Origin: Granulicella sp.
GTDB lineage: Bacteria; Acidobacteriota; Terriglobia; Terriglobales; Acidobacteriaceae
Length of the DNA stretch: 11,049 nt
Reading direction: 5' to 3'
Assembly (NCBI GenBank): GCA_003133205.1
Contig: PKWK01000364.1
Span: 1 to 11,049, forward strand
The translations under genes were made by a program, and so were the position numbers. The notes under the pieces were generated by a model. The model saw only the letters and a list, made by a program, of their open reading frames with translations. It did no database searches and had not been told where the DNA came from. Shown here one piece after another: positions 1 through 7,465 of this stretch. Position 1 is the stretch's first letter, and each line of letters begins with the position of its first letter.

Positions 1-5
1 CGTAG

Positions 6-1766
6 TGTGAACACGCCCTAGTGGATCGTGTTTCTCTCCCGTTTGGCATTCGGCAGGTTCGGTTCGATCCGAATAGTGGATTGTTCCTTAACGGAAAACA
101 CGTGACCGTACACGGCGTCGGCTACCACCAGGATCGTGAAGGAAAGGGCTGGGCGTCGGAACCGGCGGACGTCGCCGCGGATGAGGCTACTATGCGTGAG
201 ATGGGGGTGACCGGCATACGCCTGACCCACTACCAGCATGGCCAGCCGATTCACGATCTGGCGGATCGTGACGGATTGGTGGTCTGGGACGAGATCCCTC
301 TCGTAAGCCAATGGACCTTGGGCGATAGCGTGCAACCGACGCCAGCACTTCGTGAGAACGCCCGGCAGCAATTGCGAGAGGAGATCGCGCAGGACTTCAA
401 CCACCCCTCGGTGGTCACGTGGTCCATCGGCAATGAAATCGATTTTGGAAACGGTATCCCCGGATTCGTCGGCAACAATGGGGGCGCCCTTCCAGACCCG
501 CTCCCACTGCTCAAGGAGTTGAACCAGCTCGCCCACGACCTCGACCCCACCAGACCGACCACGCTGGCCACCTGCTGCGAGCAGCACGCGCTCGCTCCAG
601 GCGCCACCGCGCCCATCACCGGCGCCGTCACCGATCTTTCCGGTGCGAATCGATACTTCGGCTGGTACTACGACAAGCCGTCCGATTTGGGTCCGCACCT
701 TGATGCCCTGCACTACGCGCGGCCGACACAGCCTATGGCGGTAACGGAATACGGTGCCGGGGGCGCCGTCTCGCTGCACTCTGACAATGCGCTGGGTGGC
801 CCGGAATCTCGCAACCGTCCGCAGGCAGAGGAATACGAGTCCTACATTCACGAACAGAACTGGTCCACGCTGCGCAGCAAACCTTACCTCTGGGGTACGT
901 TTCTTTGGAATTCGTTCGACTTCGGAAGCACGACCCGCAGCGAGGGCAATGCCCAGGACATCAACACCAAGGGCATCGTGACCTTTGACCACAAATACAG
1001 GAAAGACCCGTACTTCTTCTACAAGGCAAACTGGACGGCGACGCCAACGGTGCACATCAACTCCAGCCTGTATACCGAGCGAGCCTACCGAATAGCCGAC
1101 GTGCGGGTGTACAGCAACGCGCCGAAGACTTCGCTGAAGGTGAATGGAAAGTTGATTGGAGTGCTTGCAGCTTGCCCGGATCGCATCTGTGTCTGGAATG
1201 GCGTAGTTCTAAGCCCCGGTGCCAACAACATTATCGCAACCGGTTCCTTCTCCCAGGGGGATGTAGAGGATAAGACGCAGTGGCATCTTTCCGACACCGC
1301 AGCAAAGGACGTATACATCGATTGCGGCGCTCTGGTCGCGGGCGCAAGCGACGGAAAACACTTTGGGTCGGATACGTTCTTCGACGGCGGAACGGCGGAG
1401 GTTATCTCAGGTCCGGGGGCTCGGGGAAGAGCGCCGGCTCCGCCCTCGATTGCCGGAACCAGCAGTCCAGAGGTGGCGGCAACATACCGCGCCGGATCTT
1501 TCAGCTACCGTATCCCCGCAGCCGCCGGCCCGCACAGCGTCGTCCTCACGTTTGTGGAGCCTGCCTTCCATCCCGGCAACCGCGTCTTCAGTGTTCTCGC
1601 GAATGGGCAGAAGGTCATAGCCGATCTGGATGTCGCAGCAGCCTCGGGAGGTGCGCTGACTGCATACCAAAGGCGTTTCGATGTGGAAGCCCAAGCTGGC
1701 ATGATCACGCTTGAGTTCAGACCAAGCAAGGGAGACGCTATTGTTTCCGCAATAGAAGTGCAGTAG
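6..1766 (+). pseudogene. GH2-family glycosidase, N-terminally truncated or frameshifted, with C-terminal malectin-like domain
   Basis: Glycoside hydrolase family 2 (beta-galactosidase/beta-glucuronidase-like) enzyme, expected to be secreted or periplasmic and to cleave a beta-glycoside. Residues are counted from the GTG at 21. The sequence opens with FGIR (8-11) and FLNGK (22-26), the junction that leads into the GH2 TIM barrel. The acid/base motif SIGNE gives Glu139, NRYFGWY follows at 210-216, and VTEYG gives nucleophile Glu243. WGTFLWNSFDFG (291-302) closes the barrel. A DUF4982-like beta domain (about 340-425, with LKVNGKLIG) and a malectin-like domain (about 430-581) follow. The family's sugar-binding and Ig-like domains, normally about 250-300 residues, are absent. 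The frame is closed by TAG at 3-5, the other two frames stop at 8-10 and 19-21, and the GTG at 21 has no ribosome binding site. I infer a frameshifted or nonsense-broken gene whose 5' part lies left of the window. A split gene or a sequence error is also possible. The GH2 assignment is firm; the substrate is unknown. Confidence 0.85.
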
Positions 1767-2128
1767 TGTCGTGCGTGGGCCACCTCGTATAGCACCGTGA
1801 TTGGCTGCAATTTGGCTGTGAGGCCCGCCCATATCCCTTGACCCTCCAACGTCGTTGTTCGTTCATCCGCATATTTGGTGATACTGCCGAATTCGGTCAG
1901 GAGCCGCTCATCGGTTGGTGATTTCAGAAGCTTTATGAGGTCGCCAGACACTAGCTTTGGCGGTCTGTGGAGTTTGCTTCCTTTCCTCGCTTTTAAGTCA
2001 TTCTTCACCAATAGTTAACAAGACCCATAATGTTGCACTCACTGCAGCATTCCATTGCAATCTGCACTGGCCGGTGAAAAGCTAACCAAACACTGAGTGA
2101 CGGAGTTTTCGCCAGGCGCAGGGTTTTG
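1767..2128. other. Convergent intergenic region with an unassigned coding-like stretch on the minus strand
   Basis: This 362-base gap separates the 3' ends of the GH2 gene (+) and the receptor gene (-), so no promoter is needed here. I found no convincing terminator hairpin with a T-tract, no tRNA and no terminal repeats. The only notable content is a minus-strand open frame from a TTG at 2011 (or GTG at 2008). It crosses the gap for about 82 codons and then continues antisense into the GH2 gene. The gap portion reads like protein (for example LVSGDLIKLLKSPTDERLL and YADERTTTLEGQGIW). It has no ribosome binding site, its third codon positions are only moderately GC-rich, and I do not recognise a family. 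It may be the N-terminal remnant of a lost gene or chance. Confidence 0.35.
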
Positions 2129-5100
2129 CTAGAAGCTGAAGCTGGCTTGGAGCATGATGGTCCGTACAGCATTTTGATTCGAGAACGGCCCCCCACCAAG
2201 GCTGGTGACTTTGCCGAAGTTCGACGAGGTCAGCGTGCTGACCGGGGTTCCGTAGGGAACTTCGTTGAATAGGTTCTGCGCCTGGGCTCCGATGGTCAAG
2301 CTGTACTTGCGACCGCTGAAATTTCCGCCACCGCCGGGTCCACCGCCCGGTCCGCCGCCACCGGGTCCACCCCGCCCCCCGCCCCCGGGACCACCACCAC
2401 CAGGACCGCCGGGCCCGCCGGGGCCACCGCCCATCCCCCCTTGTGCAGGATTGAAGGCCTCGACCTTCGGGCCGATGCCGAAAGTTCTTGCAAGCCTCAG
2501 GTTGACCGATACGTTTGCGGGGCCGGTGCAGAAGTTGACCGGAATCTGGTTGTCCGTCCCGCCGGCAACGTACGGAGTTGCGTTAGTAAAGCTGCTTGCA
2601 CTGAAGCAGTTCGCCGAAGCAGCCGTTACACCCGGGGCGAAGGCTGGCCGATCGTAGTAGCCGAGAGTGACGCTATCAGGAGTTCCCGCGGTGACGTTGT
2701 AGGGCGAACCCGCCTGGGCGAAGATCATGGGGCTCGCGGAGAACTTGTAAGGCAGAGGGATATTTCCGCCCATGACCAATCGCTGGCGCGCTCCGAAGCT
2801 GGCGCGTCCATAGTCGACGGAAGGATTGAATGGATCCGTGACGCTTCCGATGTTGGAGTTGGCCCAGTTCGCCGAATAGAACCCGAAGATGCTGATGCCC
2901 TTCGGACTGCGCACGTTGAGGTTGACGTTGATCTGGTTCTGGCGGAAGATTCCTTCCGACTGGTTGATGTTGTCGATCGTCGTGTTGCCGGGCGCGGTCG
3001 GAATGCTGCGAGTGAGGAACTGGTGCTCGCCGTGCGCATTCAGATAAGTGGCGGATACGGTTGCGTACTTGCCGATCTGCTGCTCGAGGGTCGCCGCGGA
3101 TTGGATAACATAGGCGCTGCGCAAGTTGGGATCGTTCAACAGGGGCGTAACCGAGGCCGCCGTCTTGGCTCCAGTAGTGCACCCGCTGCTGTATGGAAGC
3201 GTGCCGCTGGATGTCGGCTGGCAAGCGACACCGGGGCTGATGTAAGTGAAGCTCTGGGCATTCTGACCGTTATTCGCTATCTGGGACTCAATGTTGTCGA
3301 GCGAGAATCTGTTGAAAAAGATGCCAAATCCACCCCGAATCACGGTCGTCGTCTTTCCACTCTGCCGGGGTACGCCATAGGCAAAGGAGACGCGCGGCGC
3401 AAGGTCGTGGGAGCTGTTGATGACGTTCTGCAGCTCGAGGCGGACGCCGTAGCTAAGAGTTAGATTGGCCCTTGCCTTCCAGTCATCTTCGGCGTAGAAC
3501 TCGGCGTCGGTCTGGCGTGCGGCGATGGTGTAATTGTTGATGGCCTTGAGCCCAAACTGGCTAACGATGCCGCACTGGTAGGACGAGTACGGCGAAGAAC
3601 CCGCGACCAGATTCGTAGCCGCACACGGAGTCGTGACAACGCTGGCGCAGTTACTCGGCTTGGTGGAAACGTTCGGGTCGGTGCATGGGTCCAGCAGATA
3701 GTTGTACGTGAACGAACCATTCAGGCCGGAGTTGGAATAGTTCGACTCGCTCGACGTCCGCAGGCGTCCACCGAAACGGAGATAGTTCTTCACTAGTTGG
3801 ACCGAGGTGTAATTTTGGACCTCGATGTGGTCTCCGGAACTGGAGGTGGTACTTCCGCCGCCGACGTTGAAATAGCCTTGCACTGAGAGGCTCGGGGAGT
3901 TGTTCAGCGGGGACGAGTTCGACGAAATACGGCGATACTCGAAGCGCGTCTCGTTGATGACCTTGCTGCTGAGCAGTTGCGTATCGCTGATCTGGATACT
4001 CTGGTCGGAGTTGCTGCTGTCGGAACCCGTCGTGAGCAGCGCGCTGCTGACCTTGGGATTGACGCTGCTGCTACCCGACTCATACTGGTAGCGCATTGTA
4101 AGAGTGTTCTTTGAACCCAGCATCATGTCGATTCGGGGACTGATGTCCCACCGCGTCTGTGGCTGGGCCAATGCTCGCGCAGACGTCGGAAAAGCATAGC
4201 TTCCGCAGGTGAGGTCACCCGGCGCGCAAAGCGTTGTGGATGTTGCGGAACTGGCATAGAAGGCTGTGGGATTGATGATCGAGTTGTTGTCGATGTTGCG
4301 GTGCGATGCGGACAGCGTAAACGACATTCCACTCTTGATCGGGCCTGTCACACTACCCACGAAAAACAGAGTGTGATAGTCGGGCTGACTGTTGGCAGCC
4401 CCGAGGAATGGGGTGGATGTATTAAGAATTTTGTCCCCGAACATCGTCATAAAGTTGCCGTGGTACTTGTCCGTCCCAGGCTTAGTGATGATCTCGATAC
4501 GTCCGTACCCTAGCTGGTCATACTGGGCGGAGAAAGGATTCTGATTGATGCGAATTGCCAGAATGGATGACTTAGGCGGCAGCTGACCGCCGGTAAAGCC
4601 ATCGATATAGATCTGACCGCCATTAGGGCCTGCCGCCGGACCCGCAAGTGCCTGCAGTTCAGTCTGCAGTTCGTCCGGATCGTCGGACAGAGCGTCCAGT
4701 GCCGCTCCGGTGATCACCGTTGAGCTGGCATTGGTTTCCGGATCGACGCTGAGCGCCACAGGATCGGCAGTGACATTGACTTGCTCCATCTGCTCCTGCA
4801 GCGTCATCTGCACATCAAGGGTCAGGTTTGCTCCCCCCGGAACATTGATCGCCTGCTTCTCATAAGCGGCGAAACCCGAAGCAATAGCGGCAAGGACGTA
4901 GGTTCCCGCGGGCAGGTTCCGGAAGGTATAGGTGCCATCGCTCTTCGAAATGGTCGCCTGTGATTTTCCGGCAGAAGACGTAAGCTTCACGGCCGCGCCG
5001 GGGATAAGCGCATTGTCCGGGTCCACCACCATCCCATGTACCGTCGCACCGGAAGTTGACGGCGACTGTTGTGCCCTCGTCACGATCGGAAACGATACGG

Positions 5101-5164
5101 CGAAGGCGAGGAGGAGGACGGAAAGGAAGGAGCGAGAATTGCTGGACGTTGATTGACTTCTCAT
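2129..5164 (-). CDS. Oar-like TonB-dependent receptor with carboxypeptidase-regulatory-like domain
   Basis: Outer-membrane receptor or transporter of the Oar-like, TonB-dependent type common in Acidobacteriota, probably importing oligosaccharides or other large ligands. The 1011-residue protein starts with a signal peptide (basic n-region, hydrophobic 13-28, likely cleavage after Ala31 in TRA-QQ). A carboxypeptidase-regulatory-like beta-sandwich follows (about 41-120: VHGMVVDPDNALIPGAAV, SDGTYTFRNLPAGTYVL). Next come a plug domain (about 135-240, with IYIDGF and GRIEIITKPGTDKYHGNF) and a long beta-barrel ending in aromatic ASFSF, the usual barrel-assembly signature. Residues 909-947 are almost pure Gly/Pro. 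Several closely spaced Cys pairs in predicted loops could form disulfides. The ATG at 5164 is chosen because it begins the signal peptide; its ribosome binding site is weak. No SusD-like partner is adjacent. The gene is divergent from the two-component operon and shares its control region. Ligand unknown. Confidence 0.93.
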   Translation of the reverse strand: MRSQSTSSNSRSFLSVLLLAFAVSFPIVTRAQQSPSTSGATVHGMVVDPDNALIPGAAVKLTSSAGKSQATISKSDGTYTFRNLPAGTYVLAAIASGFAAYEKQAINVPGGANLTLDVQMTLQEQMEQVNVTADPVALSVDPETNASSTVITGAALDALSDDPDELQTELQALAGPAAGPNGGQIYIDGFTGGQLPPKSSILAIRINQNPFSAQYDQLGYGRIEIITKPGTDKYHGNFMTMFGDKILNTSTPFLGAANSQPDYHTLFFVGSVTGPIKSGMSFTLSASHRNIDNNSIINPTAFYASSATSTTLCAPGDLTCGSYAFPTSARALAQPQTRWDISPRIDMMLGSKNTLTMRYQYESGSSSVNPKVSSALLTTGSDSSNSDQSIQISDTQLLSSKVINETRFEYRRISSNSSPLNNSPSLSVQGYFNVGGGSTTSSSGDHIEVQNYTSVQLVKNYLRFGGRLRTSSESNYSNSGLNGSFTYNYLLDPCTDPNVSTKPSNCASVVTTPCAATNLVAGSSPYSSYQCGIVSQFGLKAINNYTIAARQTDAEFYAEDDWKARANLTLSYGVRLELQNVINSSHDLAPRVSFAYGVPRQSGKTTTVIRGGFGIFFNRFSLDNIESQIANNGQNAQSFTYISPGVACQPTSSGTLPYSSGCTTGAKTAASVTPLLNDPNLRSAYVIQSAATLEQQIGKYATVSATYLNAHGEHQFLTRSIPTAPGNTTIDNINQSEGIFRQNQINVNLNVRSPKGISIFGFYSANWANSNIGSVTDPFNPSVDYGRASFGARQRLVMGGNIPLPYKFSASPMIFAQAGSPYNVTAGTPDSVTLGYYDRPAFAPGVTAASANCFSASSFTNATPYVAGGTDNQIPVNFCTGPANVSVNLRLARTFGIGPKVEAFNPAQGGMGGGPGGPGGPGGGGPGGGGRGGPGGGGPGGGPGGGGNFSGRKYSLTIGAQAQNLFNEVPYGTPVSTLTSSNFGKVTSLGGGPFSNQNAVRTIMLQASFSF
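2324..2440 (-). repeat. Gly/Pro low-complexity tract inside the receptor
   Basis: This tract encodes 39 consecutive residues of the receptor (909-947) made almost only of Gly and Pro, with one Met and one Arg, in PGG, PGGG and PGGGG units. It begins 64 residues before the C-terminus, just before the last beta-strands, so it probably forms a flexible loop. The DNA is a C-rich run on the plus strand of imperfect triplet-based repeats, prone to length change by slippage. It also creates a spurious Pro-rich open frame on the opposite strand. Confidence 0.9.
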
Positions 5165-5222
5165 TGGCTACCCGCTTTGTCTGAAGTTCCACATCCAGAA
5201 GACATCAGGTCGCCGTGCCGTG

Positions 5223-5259
5223 CTGTCATAATGGGTAACGCTTTGTAACAAATTGTCAC
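5223..5259. promoter_or_regulatory. Tandem GTMAY array, candidate CpxR-like operator
   Basis: Four pentamers lie in perfect register: GTCAT (5225-5229), GTAAC (5235-5239), GTAAC (5245-5249) and GTCAC (5255-5259), each separated by exactly 5 bases. A degenerate fifth (GTGCC, 5215-5219) keeps the phase, and an inverted GTAAC (read as GTTAC) lies at 5277-5281. E. coli CpxR boxes are GTAAA-N5-GTAAA direct repeats, and OmpR/PhoB-class regulators bind tandem sites about one helical turn apart. The array lies 58 bases upstream of the receptor ATG and 79 bases upstream of the preferred regulator start, so one bound regulator could control both divergent genes. A weak minus-strand -10-like CATTAT (5228-5233) overlaps the array. 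The binding role is inferred. Confidence 0.6.
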
Positions 5260-5338
5260 GAAGACCGTGACCATTCGTTACATTTTTGCTGCGCTCTTAC
5301 CAGCTCCAAGAGGTACGCTCAGAAGAGCGAGAGACCGA

Positions 5339-6049
5339 GTGGAAGATATCCTCCTTATTGACGACGACGTAGAACTCTGCTCGATGCTGGTGGAGTACCT
5401 TGGGCGTTATGGATTTCGAGTCGCCACGGTGCATCGTGGCGACACTGGCCTCAAGGAAGCGCTGAAGAAGCCCTACGCGCTGATCTTGCTTGACGTCATG
5501 CTTCCGGGGATGGAGGGTTTCGAGGTGCTGAGGCGCATCCGCGCCGTCTCGTCCACAAACGTCCTGCTGCTCACGGCGCGAGGAGACGATGTCGACCGCA
5601 TTGTGGGGCTGGAGATTGGTGCGGACGACTATCTTCCCAAGCCGTTCAATCCGCGCGAATTGCTGGCGAGAATCCGAGCGGTCCTGCGCAGAAGCAAGAG
5701 CGGCGAAACTGCGCTGGAACCCACTCTACTGCGGGCGGACGGCCTGGAATTGAATACCGCTGCGCGGACAGTTCTGCAAAATGGACAACGAATCGATCTG
5801 ACTGACGTTGAATTCGGACTTCTGGAATCACTACTGCACGCTCCCGGCAAAGTAGTAACCCGCGAAGAGCTCGCGGAAAACGTACTGGGCCGGAAGTTAC
5901 ATCCGTTCGATCGTAGTCTGGACATGCATATAAGCCGGCTGCGGCGAAAGCTGAGCGGCACCGGGATGGAAGATGATCGCGTGAAAACAATTCGCGGTAC
6001 GGGTTATCAGCTCGTGGTACATAGTGGCTTGTCGGCGACGAGGGATTAA
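5339..6049 (+). CDS. cpxR: CpxR-like response regulator (receiver plus winged-helix DNA-binding domain)
   Basis: Cytoplasmic OmpR/PhoB-family transcription factor, phosphorylated by the kinase encoded just downstream. Numbered from the GTG at 5339, the receiver domain (about 1-118) has acidic residues Asp8-Asp10, phospho-acceptor Asp52 in LILLDVMLPG, Thr79 in LLTARG and Lys101 in LPKPF. The winged helix (about 130-230) contains LTDVEFGLLESLL, VLGRKLHPFDRSLDMHISRLRRKL and VKTIRGTGYQLV, very close to E. coli CpxR. The 236-residue length also fits CpxR (232). The same frame is open back to a GTG at 5267, but that would add 24 unrelated residues and place the start 8 bases after the operator-like array. 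I therefore prefer 5339, where ILLIDDD follows at the normal distance. Autoregulation through the upstream GTMAY array is likely but inferred. 'CpxR-like' rests on similarity recalled from memory, not on an alignment. Confidence 0.93.
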   Translation: MEDILLIDDDVELCSMLVEYLGRYGFRVATVHRGDTGLKEALKKPYALILLDVMLPGMEGFEVLRRIRAVSSTNVLLLTARGDDVDRIVGLEIGADDYLPKPFNPRELLARIRAVLRRSKSGETALEPTLLRADGLELNTAARTVLQNGQRIDLTDVEFGLLESLLHAPGKVVTREELAENVLGRKLHPFDRSLDMHISRLRRKLSGTGMEDDRVKTIRGTGYQLVVHSGLSATRD

Positions 6050-6052
6050 ACA

Positions 6053-7465
6053 ATGCGTGGCCTCTTCTTCAAAGTCTTCATCATCCTGTGGATTATGCAG
6101 AGCCTGATCTTCGTCATTTCCACGGCGCTGATTGTCCGGCATCATTTTGACAGTCCGGATGTCTTTTTCGACGCCATGCATAGCGGTTTGCGGAGCGAAG
6201 CGAAGGAGAGTGCAGCCGCATTCGAAATTGGGGGTTGCGAGGCGATGCGCACGCATGCCAGCGATGGTGATCAAGCCGTCGCCCTGCTGGACGCGACGGG
6301 ACAGAATTTATGCGCGGTAGCAGGCGCGCAGAGTTCGTTGATAGGAGCGGACCGCGAAGATATTGCCGGCAAACAGGTGGGACAACAGTATGTGTGGAGC
6401 GTACCCGTGACGTCCACGAGTGGAAAGCACTATATCTTCCTGCTGAGCCGACCGCACATACCGCAGAAATCCAACTGGGGCAGGGATTTGCTGCACTTCT
6501 CGTTTCCGCAGCTACCCGTTGCAATCGTCGTTGGCGGAGTCGCGACCTTTGTGCTCGTACTCCTTGTTACTCGTCCTGTGGTCAGGTTACGAAAGGCAGC
6601 GCACGAACTGGCGCTGGGTAACCTGGGGACGCGCGTGATTGGACCCGATTCTCGGGTGCGCCTCTTCGAAGGGGACGAGATTCAAGCGCTGGTACATGAC
6701 TTCAATCACATGGCAGAAAGATTGGAATCGCTGGTAGGCGCGCAAAAGCTCCTTCTGAGGGATGTCTCTCACGAGTTGCGCTCGCCCCTGGCCCGCCTCA
6801 GTGTGGCCTTGGAGTTGGCGCGAGAAGATGCAGAACCAACCATGGATGGACACCTACAGCGCATCGAGCGGGAAACGATATTGCTGAATCAACTGATCGG
6901 GCAGTTGCTTACCCTGTCGTCCATGGAAGCAATCGAAAAGATAATAAATTTCGAGACTCTATCTCTGAACTCGTTGATCGAGAAGATGATTCCCGACGCA
7001 ATCTATGAAGCTACGCAACGCCAATGCTCCGTAGCCTTCCGCGCAACTGGGCAATACATCGTTCCCGGCAATCCACAACTCCTGCACCGTGCGATCGAAA
7101 ATGTCATACGCAACGCGATTCGATTTACCGAAGCAGGTTCCGAGGTAGAGATCAAACTAACCGCGGAGTCGGAACAAGGGAGGTGGATGGCCGTCCTGGA
7201 AGTGAACGATCAGGGTCCCGGTATTCCGGAGAGTGAAGTTACTTCGATTTTTCTCCCCTTCTACCGCGTCGATCATGCAAGAAGCGCGCATACCGGAGGG
7301 TTTGGGGTGGGACTCGCCATTGCAGAGCGCGCGGTGAAGTTGCATGGCGGCGATCTATGCGCACTGAACCGGGCGAACGGTGGCGCAACCATCCGGATGC
7401 GGCTTCCGGCCTTGGAGGTTGGGCGAGAAAAGAAAATCAAGGAACAAGTGAAAGCGTCCGCCTGA
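6053..7465 (+). CDS. cpxA: CpxA-like sensor histidine kinase
   Basis: Inner-membrane sensor kinase of 470 residues, partner of the preceding regulator. It begins 3 bases after that gene's stop and has a strong ribosome binding site (GAGGGA, 6040-6045) inside its end, so the two are co-transcribed and probably translationally coupled. Order: transmembrane helix 1 (about 7-28), periplasmic sensor (about 29-152), transmembrane helix 2 (about 153-173), HAMP linker (about 174-227), then HisKA with phospho-acceptor His240 in DVSHELRSPLARL. The ATP-binding domain has an N box (ENVIRNAIRF, Asn350/Asn354), G1 (DQGPG, Asp386), F box (FLPFYR) and a G2 box reading GGFGVGLAI. All catalytic motifs are present, so it should be active as kinase and phosphatase. 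The start MRGLFFK and overall layout resemble CpxA, but the periplasmic part is divergent, so the signal sensed is unknown. Two Cys (62 and 87) lie in the periplasmic domain. Confidence 0.93.
   Translation: MRGLFFKVFIILWIMQSLIFVISTALIVRHHFDSPDVFFDAMHSGLRSEAKESAAAFEIGGCEAMRTHASDGDQAVALLDATGQNLCAVAGAQSSLIGADREDIAGKQVGQQYVWSVPVTSTSGKHYIFLLSRPHIPQKSNWGRDLLHFSFPQLPVAIVVGGVATFVLVLLVTRPVVRLRKAAHELALGNLGTRVIGPDSRVRLFEGDEIQALVHDFNHMAERLESLVGAQKLLLRDVSHELRSPLARLSVALELAREDAEPTMDGHLQRIERETILLNQLIGQLLTLSSMEAIEKIINFETLSLNSLIEKMIPDAIYEATQRQCSVAFRATGQYIVPGNPQLLHRAIENVIRNAIRFTEAGSEVEIKLTAESEQGRWMAVLEVNDQGPGIPESEVTSIFLPFYRVDHARSAHTGGFGVGLAIAERAVKLHGGDLCALNRANGGATIRMRLPALEVGREKKIKEQVKASA

Noticed and set aside
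18..1055. 345-codon open frame antisense to the GH2 gene
   Set aside because: It lies wholly opposite a clear GH2 catalytic domain, is Arg/Val-rich and shows no domain pattern; it is a shadow of GC-rich codon bias.
2265..2657. Pro-rich plus-strand frame
   Set aside because: Its proline repeats are only the complement of the receptor's Gly/Pro tract.
2441..3463. 340-codon plus-strand frame antisense to the receptor
   Set aside because: The receptor frame has a signal peptide, recognisable domains and a barrel terminus; this frame has low-complexity Arg/Asp/Val composition and no recognisable motif.
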